DNA of 64,000 bases from Pleodorina starrii (Eukaryota; Chlorophyta; Chlorophyceae; Chlamydomonadales; Volvocaceae): NCBI GenBank assembly GCA_030267565.1, contig BRXU01000007.1, forward strand, positions 3,782,001 through 3,846,000, read 5' to 3'. Below are positions 56,269 through 64,000 of the stretch, one piece after another. The notes under the pieces are model-generated. The model was not told the DNA's origin. It did no database searches and saw nothing but the letters and a program-made list of their open reading frames with translations. Numbering within the stretch: the stretch's first letter is position 1; every line of letters starts with the position of its first letter. Made by a program: the position numbers and the translations under genes.

Positions 56269-59200
56269 CTACCGCCGCCGCACCGCTGCCGCCGCCGCCG
56301 CTGGCGGCCTTACCATTCGCACAAAGCTGCCCACAGGCCGGCGGCAGAAGGGGCACAGCAGCGGCTTACACACGAGCGCGCGGCACATCTCGCCGGCACA
56401 TGCCGTACACAGCCCGTGGCGGCACGTTGGCGACATGACCGCCTCCGGCCGCGCGAAACACACGCTGCATATGCCGTCGTCGTCGTCGCTGCCGCCGCTG
56501 ACGCCCAGGACGCCGCTATCGCCATTGACGTCGCCGTTCCCGTTTCCACTGCCGTACACCCCCTCGCCGCCGCCACCGCTCTCCTGCGTGACGGCGGCCG
56601 CGGCGGCGGCGGCCGCGGCGGCGTCAAAGTCTACACAGGAGCCGGCAAACAGCGACGCCGCCGGGCTGAGCAGGTTCCCGCCTTCGCCGCCGCCGCACGG
56701 CGGCGCCGCCAGAGACGCCGCCGGGGACAAAAAGTTGCCGAAGTACGGCGGTGCATATCGAAAAGCATCCTCGGACAAACCGTCAGCGGAGCCGCCGCGG
56801 GGGATCCCGAGCCTGGCGGCGCTGCCGACGCCACGAGTGGGCGAGCCGCCGGCGGGGACGAACTCCGCCGACGGCGCGTCAGGCAGCGGTCGACTGAGGA
56901 AGTACGGCGTCGTCGGCGACGCGCCACCGGGGAGCGTCGGCGCCAGCACGTCACACCCCGCTTCCGAGGAGGCGGCGGCGTTGGCGGCGGCGGTGGTAGC
57001 GACGGGATACGGCCCGGCGGTGCGCGATGCGGCGCGGGAATCCAGCGCACCACCGCACGACGAGGCGGCATTCAAAACGGGCTGCAGTACAGTGCCGTAC
57101 ATCAAGCCGCCGCCGTCGGCGCCCATGCCGCTGCCGCCGCCGAACAGCGGGTACATGCTGCCGCCGCCATTGGGCGACGCTGGACCGGGATGCCAACTGT
57201 CGGAGGCGCCAGTGCCGCCGCCGCCGCCGCCGCTTGCACGACTGCCGTTGCTGCCACCGCCGACGCCACCGCCGCTGGCGCCTAGGAACCCCGCCGTACT
57301 GCCAGACACCGCCATCACCTGCTGCTGTTGCTGGTGCAGCGGCGGCGGTGGCGGCGACGATCCCCGCGCCCGACCGCTCAGGGCCCTGGAGCCCCGGCAG
57401 TTACCGTTACCGTTACCGTTGGCGCGGCCGTTGGCGCCGCGGCCACCGCCGGATCCCCGAGTCCCAAGGGTCGGCGAGGGAGCTCCCCTGGAGCGATGGC
57501 CAAGCGGCGGCGCGTCAGACCCGCCGGCGGCCGCAGCATCGACGGCGAAGTCCAGGGGGTGCGGCTGGCGGTCCAGGGTGGGAGCGAGCCGCGGTGAGGT
57601 GGGCATGACGGCGCCGGCGGCGACGTGGCGGCGGCCGCTGCGCGCGCGGCGGAAGGAGCCGCGGTTGGTGAGGCCGCGGCTGGCGGCGCGGAAGAAGTCG
57701 CGCGCGCCGCTGCTGCAGTCCGGGACGGCGCGGCGCGGCGTGGAGCAGGACAGCAGCCGACCCATGGGTCCGCCCGTCTGCGGCAACGACAAGCGGAGAG
57801 GGCGGTGGAAGTGGGAGTTGCGTGTTGAGTGTCAAGGCGGGAACGGGTATCGGGTATTGGGTGCGAGTGAGGGGAGGGAACCCCGCGTCCCCGCTATGAA
57901 AGGTGCTCCTGACCACCGCCCCGAAACCAAACTTCACAACCCCACAACCCGAATGCCCGAAAAGTCCCGGACCCTCGAACCTCCCAGCGCCGTACGTGCG
58001 GCCCACCTGCTGCCGCTGCAGCGCCTCCTCCTCCACCCACTCCCGCTCAATCACCTCCACCGCCGCCAGCAGCTTCTGACGCAGCGCCGCCGCCGCCAGC
58101 GCCGCCAGCGTCGGCGGCCCCAGCGCCGCCGCGTCGCCGCCGCCCAGTCCCAGCAGCGCCTCCTCGCCCTCGCGGCCCAGCACCTCCCCCAGCGGCGCGG
58201 CGGGGTGCAGCAGCGCGGCGAGCGACTGGCTGCGGGCCACCTGGGAGGGCAGCTTACCAGCTGAGTTGACGCGCAGTCGGGGATCCAGGAGCGTGCCTAG
58301 GCGCCGCCGCCGGGCCTGAGATCAGGGCAGGGAAAAGGGCAAAGACAGCGGCGAGGGCAATGGCAGTGGGTAAGGGCCATGGGCAAGGGCAAGGGCGAGG
58401 GCAGTGGGTAAGGGCCATGGGCAAGGGAAAGGGCAATGGCAGTGGGTAAGGGCCATGGTTCGACGCTCCGGTTCCTCACACAGGAACCGCTTGCACACCG
58501 CGCACGCACGACCCGCCCTTTGCCCATGCACGCGAGCCGGCTCGGCTGAGCGGAGCGGGGTTGACTAATCCTACGGCATGTCCAACCAACAACCACCGAC
58601 TGCTGACTCACGTAGTGCAGCAGCAGCAGCCGCGACATGGGCGTGGAGTCCTGCAGCGCCGCGAAATGCAGCGGTGTCGAGTAAATGTCGTACGAGCCGT
58701 ACGTGTCGTAGCTCTCGCCGGTGGAGGCGGCGTTGATGTTGGGTTCGTACAGCAGCAGCTGCGCCAGCGCGGTCTCGTGCCCGTAGAAGACGCAGTAGTG
58801 GAGCGGCGTGAGGCCGGACAGACTCCGGGAGTTGATGTACCTGGTACGACATATTGCCAATGTCATTGTGTCATTTCCTCACTATCATTGGACATTGACC
58901 TTGAGACGAAGCGCCAGGCGAGATGAAGAGGGTTGAGGCCGGTGGCTGTCTGGGGAAGTACGGCGTCAGGGGTATCCGCCGTACCCGTGCTGCTGTACAA
59001 GCGTACCTCACCGCAGCCCCCGCACCTCACCTCACCCCCTGTCGTACAAGCATGTGCGGCATGATGTGTTTCATGAGCGCCTCCACACAGGCAGGGCTGC
59101 CCGCCATCGCCGCGTACTGTACGACACACATACACACACGTGCCGTATACGGACGGCAGCGGCGAGGGGGAGTGCGGCGGAGTTGGGGGCAGGCGAACGG

Positions 59201-61074
59201 GGAGGGACGGGGACAAACGCACGAGCATTGAGCAAGGGGCTGCTGGGGGCCACATGGGACGAATCAAGTTGGCAGCCCGCCCCGCCCCCCGCCCCCCGCC
59301 TCACCCCGCCCCGCCCCGCCGCGCCGCGCCCCAGGAGTCTCCTGCACCGGACCTCCGACCTTCAATCCCTCTGAACAGATACCGAATCTTGTAATCCCCA
59401 GTTCGAGCCCAGCGGATGACACCGCCATGTCGTGGAAAGCCGCCGTTGGCCGCCGCAGCGGGACAGTGCCAGCAGCAGCGGCCCCTCGTGAGAGTACAAC
59501 CTTCACAATTCGTCAATTTCCGCCACCCCGCAAAAAGTCGCGCCGGGGGCCAAACTCACGTGGAGGGCGTTACGGTATCCGCAGTTGTCACCGGCCCACG
59601 GGTCGGCTCCCTGCAGCCAGTGGTCGAAGCGTCGCGCAGCGCAGGCAAGTTGGTAGAGGCGGCCGGCCGAAGGGTGAACCGAGCCGTCACGCCTGCACGC
59701 CGGCACGGCGCCGTCTGCACCGCACCGCACCGCACACATTCCTCCGTACAACCACTCAGCGTCAGCCAGTCAGCCAGTCAGTCACTCAGGGCCGCATGCA
59801 AGCGCGATTGCACACACACGAGCAAGGGCGCAAAGGCGCACGCCAGTCAGCCCGTCAGCCAGTCAGCCCGTCAGCCAGTCAGCCCGTCAGCCAGTCAGCC
59901 CGTCAGCCAGTCAGCCCGTCAGCCAGTCAGTCAGCCAGTCAGTCAGCCAGCCAGTCAGCCAGCCAGTCGCTCCCCGCACCTGCTCCAGCAGCAGCTTGAC
60001 CTGCTCGGGGCAGTCGCTGTAGGCGGCGTACATGAGGGGCGTCTGGCCTGGGGGGTCACGGGGAGGGACAACGACGGGAAAAGCTCAACCCTTACCTCTA
60101 TGTCATACACACACCAAAATATATGGAGGGAAAGGATCAGCCAGGAAAGTCGCAACAGGCAACAGCTGACTGGCGGACCACACGCATGGCGGTACAGTGG
60201 AGGCGGAGGCAGGGGCTCAAGAGCTCTTACGCAGTCGTACATACGTACAACAGCATATATCTCCGGTGTACGGTACAATCGTACCCTTGTTGTTGCGCAT
60301 GTTGGCCGCCATCCGCGCCGCCGCGGCGAAGCTGTCGGGCGGCTGCAGGTGCTTGCGGCGGCAGTACGGCCGCAGCGCCGCCTGTAGCGTCTCCGGGTCC
60401 GCTCCCACCAAGAACCCGAAGATCTGCTGCATGGCCTGCGGAGGAGGCAGGCAGCACGTGGGGAGAGCACGTGCAGGTTGCGGGGACGTACATGCAAACA
60501 GGTTTTAGGTGGTTGGTGGTTGGTGGTTAGTGGTTGGTAGTTGGTGGCTGATGGGGCGTTTCTTGGGGGAGCATGAAGTTCTGCCTGAGCACGAGCCGCC
60601 CGCACGAGGTGGTGGTGTAACGAACGACCAGATGAGCGGGACGAGCGGAGCGACGCGCCCAACTAGGGCTGTTGAAGGTTGCCATGTTGTTGGGATGTCA
60701 TGTGCGAAGCCTGTGCGCTTTCGCTCTCACGGCTGTGGCGCGGGGAGCTTGTTGGCATATATGTGTGTGGGGATTGTCGTCGAACGACGGTAACGGCCGT
60801 ACCGTCCCGACGCAAGGTTTTTGAGGAGGACAGCAGCTTTGAGACATGGCGGCAAGTAACACACGGGCGGTGTGTTGTCCTTCCTCGTACTCACGTCTAG
60901 CGACCTGGACTCGGCAGCCATGTGCAGCGCGCTGTCATTGAGCCCTAGAAGCGCCGCAGGCCTCGGCACGCACAGGAGCTCAGGGCGCTCTCGCAACCGC
61001 CGCACAATGTAGACGATGTCATCGTTGATGTGGAGTGACAAGAACACTTGGGGTGCGCAACACGCATTGCCCAT
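56269..61074 (-). CDS. ankyrin-repeat RING protein with acylation signal, probable E3 ubiquitin ligase
   Basis: Nine exons: 61074-60895, 60435-60285, 60047-59980, 59610-59560, 59116-59036, 58949-58900, 58840-58612, 58315-58007, 57777-56269, phases consistent, 875 residues. The N terminus MGNACCAPQ has Gly2 for N-myristoylation and Cys5/Cys6 for palmitoylation, so membrane attachment is likely. Ankyrin repeats fill about 50-310: SALHMAAE, QTPLMYAAYSD with VKLLLEQGAD, NALHYAAMAGS, LNPLHLAW, LTPLHYCVFYGHE and TPLHFAALQDS. A Tyr-rich insertion interrupts one repeat. Residues 374-800 are Gly/Ala/Pro low complexity. The C3HC4 RING (810-851) has CSVC, CRHGLCTAC and CPFC. The order acyl signal, ankyrin, RING resembles plant XBAT ligases; substrate unknown. 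Two introns carry minisatellites. Confidence 0.85.
58354..58458. repeat. intronic minisatellite, period about 38 bp
   Basis: Three copies of the core GCAGTGGGTAAGGGCCATGG begin near 58362, 58401 and 58439, joined by GGGCAA-rich spacers. The array fills much of the intron between exons 7 and 8 of the ankyrin-RING gene. Confidence 0.8.
59842..59970. repeat. intronic minisatellite, period 16 bp
   Basis: At least five copies of CAGTCAGCCCGTCAGC are followed by shorter CAGTCAGC variants. A related CAGTCAGC cluster begins near 59760. It lies in the intron between exons 3 and 4 of the ankyrin-RING gene and ends about 10 bp from exon 3, on the donor side. Confidence 0.85.
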
Positions 61075-62097
61075 TTTCCCGATACAGTCTAACCAAGCTT
61101 CGAGTACATCAAGTTGGCCACAGGCACAAAGCTTTCGTGTCTTGTTGCAAGAATGTCCCAGCTGGCAGTGACTGGCTTCAGGCTACGCGGGCTATGTCGT
61201 CGACACGGCGAAACGTCGTAATACGGGACCAGGTTGATGAAATTGCTGAGACTCGAGGATGGCGTTTCGACAAACACTTGTTTTGGGAAAAGTAAATTTG
61301 CATGGCATTGGCCGTGATGTCCTGCCAAGGCCCAAGGGCGAGCCATGAACTATTTGTCATGCGCGCCGCTCGTTTTGCTTTCTTAATCACTAAAGAATGC
61401 CCAGTGACCTTGGTTTCTTTTCTCTCTGCGACTCTACGACATTGTTAAAGTTTTCTTGTTTGAGCGTTAGGGGTATATTCCGCAGGCGGGTGTTACTCAA
61501 TACAGACTGTCCCCTGTCGACCTCCCTGCGCTGTTTTCGTGCGCATCTCGGTTTCATTCATGGAAACACGGTGACAAAACTTGGATTCATGCTGAGCCTG
61601 GCATACACCCAAGTTCAGCCTTAGTCAGCATGGGGTACCAGCCATCGCACTGTCCACAACGCTGTGCCTTAACCTCCACCCCTTATGCTGGATAGCCTGC
61701 AGATAATGCGGCATGAAGTGCTGTACCGTGCAAAGTCCTACGGCCTCTCGCGAACCATGGGTCGGTTTTGAGGTTTCCATAGCTCTCCTGGACCCCTTCA
61801 TCGCGAGAGCAGCTTTGCTTCTTTTCGATGCTGTTGCTTCTCCACCACTTTGTGGGCCGGAAGGCGTCGCCATAGGCCGCCCTTGATCTTGGAATGAATG
61901 CCGTACCGTGTAATGCTCACATTGAAGCACGTAGCGCCCTAAGCCGCGAGCCTTAACCGCGCCGAGCGCGTTGCGCGCATCTGTGTCTTTGTTGTGTACA
62001 GCTGTATACGACATGGCTGGGGGTCCGAACCCCCATGCCTGCACCGACAGCCCCTGGGGTCCACCCGTAGCCCTAAGATCGCCCGAAGCCGGTTCAT
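61075..62097. other. upstream region of the ankyrin-RING gene
   Basis: It should hold the ankyrin-RING promoter and 5'UTR. A minus-strand ORF at 62146-61625 (173 codons) and a plus-strand ORF at 61397-61624 are open but match no family, and neither is called. A strong hairpin (62018-62035) is listed in the findings. Confidence 0.4.
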
Positions 62098-62102
62098 TTA
62101 CA
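62098..62102 (-). terminator. candidate polyadenylation signal for the Cys-rich protein gene
   Basis: TTACA on the plus strand (TGTAA in the sense direction), 355 bp beyond the stop at 62457. Confidence 0.5.
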
Positions 62103-62456
62103 CTGGGGGACTGAGAGCCCAAGACACACGCCCGTCCACAAGTCACATTCCTTACGCATGCGTCTTTACCTCCCCGCCCGCGAACTTCTATCCCCCCGCC
62201 TCATTCCGCGCGACCTCCCCTCCCGTCCACCACAGGTCCCTTCACTGGATACCGGTAGCACGCCGCACCCCACATCGAGCGCTCCACAACCTACATCCTC
62301 CAATCCCTGCGTCCTGGCTCCTGCGCCTCGCCCGCTGGCACATTAGCACTGCAGGCCCGAAGATCCCCGGATCCCGAATTGCGCAGCCGCAGGACCAGGC
62401 TGCGTCGGCCCCCATCGCTGGGTCCTGAGCGATTGAGCGTACATCCCCTGGAGCGC

Positions 62457-63831
62457 TCACGACCGCCCGACCGGCGAGGCGGCCAGGCCCTCCCACAGCT
62501 GCAGGCGGGACGAGGGTAACACGGGCGAGTTCAAATTCGAATCCGGATCCGGATCCGGATCCAGGTGGGCGCACAGGCGGCGGAGAGGGTTTGGTTCGGT
62601 CTGCAGGATGCGCGAAATTCCGGTGTGGGTGGCCGGAGAGGGGCCGGAGTTACGCGCTTTAATTGTGTGGCAGCTCTCGTGAAGAGTTGCGGAGGCGCCG
62701 CCGTGGAGGACGACGGCCGGCCGGCCACGTCGCGTCGTTGACCGGTTCGTCAACTTCGCCTCGCCCGCCCGCCCAACCACCCCACGCGAAGAGAGCACCC
62801 GGTCCGATGCGGTACTGTGAACATGACAGAGTACGGCAGTCGCGTTTGGTCGTACCTCCTTTTCGTACTGCTCCGGGGTCTTGAAGTCCGGGTCGCGGTA
62901 CGACCTCCAGGAGAAGCTGTGGCAGGCCATGCAGAGCGACTCGCTGGCCCACACGCGCTTGCCCCTGCGCCAGGGAGGGAAGAGGGAGAGGGAGAGGGAG
63001 AAAAGAAGGGGGCCACGCTGAGGGCCCCTGGGGGGTTGCAGAAACCCACGAGAAGCGATGCAATGCGACACGAAGCAACGCGAAGCTGCGCGCAGCCATG
63101 TGGAAGCGTCGCGAGGCCATGTGAAGCAATGCGAAGTGAGGCGAAGCGGAGACCAGCTAGAACCGGGAGAGCCCAAGCAGCGCCTTCTAAGCGCCCCCGA
63201 TACCGTGGCACCTGGAGGTGCTCCAGGGAAGGTCACCCGTCGGAGCGGCGGAGATACCATCGGGGCCGTCCGTCCTAGGATGCCCCGGATCGCTAAGGAC
63301 TGCCACACACCGTGCAAGCCCGCCAATCGGCGCGGCGCCCGCCATCCGACAAACCCACCAACAGCCAACCAACGTCGTACATTGTCGTCCCAACCAACCA
63401 ACCAACCTGCACCAGGTCTGCGTGAAGTAGTGCTCCCGCGTGTCGGAGCTGCCGCAGTCCTCCGCCAGGCAGGTGGGGAAGTCGTCATTGCGCTTCCACC
63501 GGGCGCTCCACTCGGACACCGACATGACCTGGGTGGAGAACAACACACGGGAAATAAGTTGATGGTGACATCCACAGACGGAAATACCACGTGCGTGTGC
63601 GTGTGTTGGTGGTCGAGGGCCTGAAGCGCGGGGGGTGTGAAGCGGATCTGTGGAGGGAGATAAAGCCATGAGGCCTTCCCGGGCAGCTGCTGAAGGAGAG
63701 CCACCGGCGACGCGGTGCTCCCACACCCCGCTGCCATTACCGTATTCCGTACATGTCGTGCAGCCCGTACATCGTACCTTGTAGCCGCTCCCAATGGAGG
63801 GGTTGATCTCGACGGGGTCGCCGTTCATCAC
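62457..63831 (-). CDS. 3' part of an unrecognised Cys-rich protein
   Basis: Four joined exons: 63831-63778, 63528-63407, 62964-62856, 62600-62457. The 5' part lies outside or at the very edge of the window. The phases link cleanly (0, 2, 0) and the joined sequence is conserved-looking, not low complexity: NGDPVEINPSIGSGYK, then SVSEWSARWKRNDDFPTCLA, EDCGSSDTREHYFTQTWCRG, KRVWASESLCMACHSFSWRS and YRDPDFKTPEQYEKE. Cysteines fall as C-x4-C, a later C, then C-x2-C-H. The last could be half of a zinc site or, formally, a haem-attachment motif. The final exon is less constrained and has an Asp-Pro repeat from GGATCC units. I do not recognise the family. An extra 5' exon may lie at about 63900-63990 but could not be fixed. 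Confidence 0.7.
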
Positions 63832-64000
63832 CTGGGGAGCCGGACGCCAGAGTTGTCAGTTTATGGAGTGATGAGTGGTGTGCGAGGGACGCGCGAGGTA
63901 CTGGTAAGGAGCTGGCGGGGTTTCTTGATGGGGGTAGTTGAACTTCGAGGGGGCACCACGGGGCCCACAGCCAGCTTCCCGCACATCCCTTCTGCGGCCA

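Noticed and set aside
62010..62060. Possible tRNA on the minus strand because of a GGTTCGGACC-like loop
   Set aside because: No acceptor or D arm can be formed; it is a simple hairpin.
61625..62146. 173-codon minus-strand ORF
   Set aside because: It overlaps the predicted polyadenylation site of the upstream gene and has no recognisable domain.

Overview
The window is nuclear DNA of a GC-rich green alga, most likely in the Chlamydomonadales (Chlamydomonas/volvocine type). The signs are: many short introns with GTGAG/GTGCG donors and CAG acceptors; strong G/C preference at third codon positions; Ala/Gly/Gln/Pro runs inserted into otherwise conserved proteins; TGTAA-type polyadenylation signals downstream of several stops; and the gene content (a plastid terminal oxidase and a ciliary CFAP20 together). 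All calls were made by eye from splice sites, reading-frame continuity and recognised families. No species is assigned.

Layout. 691-846 (+) is the terminal exon of a gene that starts upstream. 13697-5028 (-) is a 20-exon PRP40 splicing factor (two WW domains, FF repeats, charged tail). 18089-14875 (-) is the nucleolar rRNA-processing factor EBP2, head-to-head with EMC4 (18455-20067, +). 22923-21784 (-) is CFAP20/BUG22. 27649-23671 (-) is a DEAD-box helicase of the plastid RH58 type, head-to-head with a CCT-motif protein (28463-32874, +). About 6 kb without a convincing gene follows (32875-38850). 42538-38851 (-) is a complete ten-exon plastid terminal oxidase, head-to-head with an 11-exon coiled-coil protein carrying a C-terminal Cys/His cluster (43077-48875, +). 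54799-49813 (-) is a membrane-anchored RING-H2 protein and 61074-56269 (-) an acylation-signal/ankyrin/RING protein, both probable ubiquitin ligases. 63831-62457 (-) is the 3' part of an unrecognised Cys-rich protein that continues beyond the window.

There is no operon-like unit. The genes are housekeeping or organelle genes (splicing, ribosome biogenesis, ER membrane insertion, cilium, chloroplast RNA and redox) mixed with regulators. Three divergent pairs share short promoter regions: EBP2/EMC4, RH58-like/CCT and PTOX/coiled-coil. The most unusual features are a 9-nt coding microexon in PRP40, four GC-AG introns in four different genes, a palindrome (TACCGGTA) that recurs only in non-coding sequence, and two proteins I cannot place in a known family.
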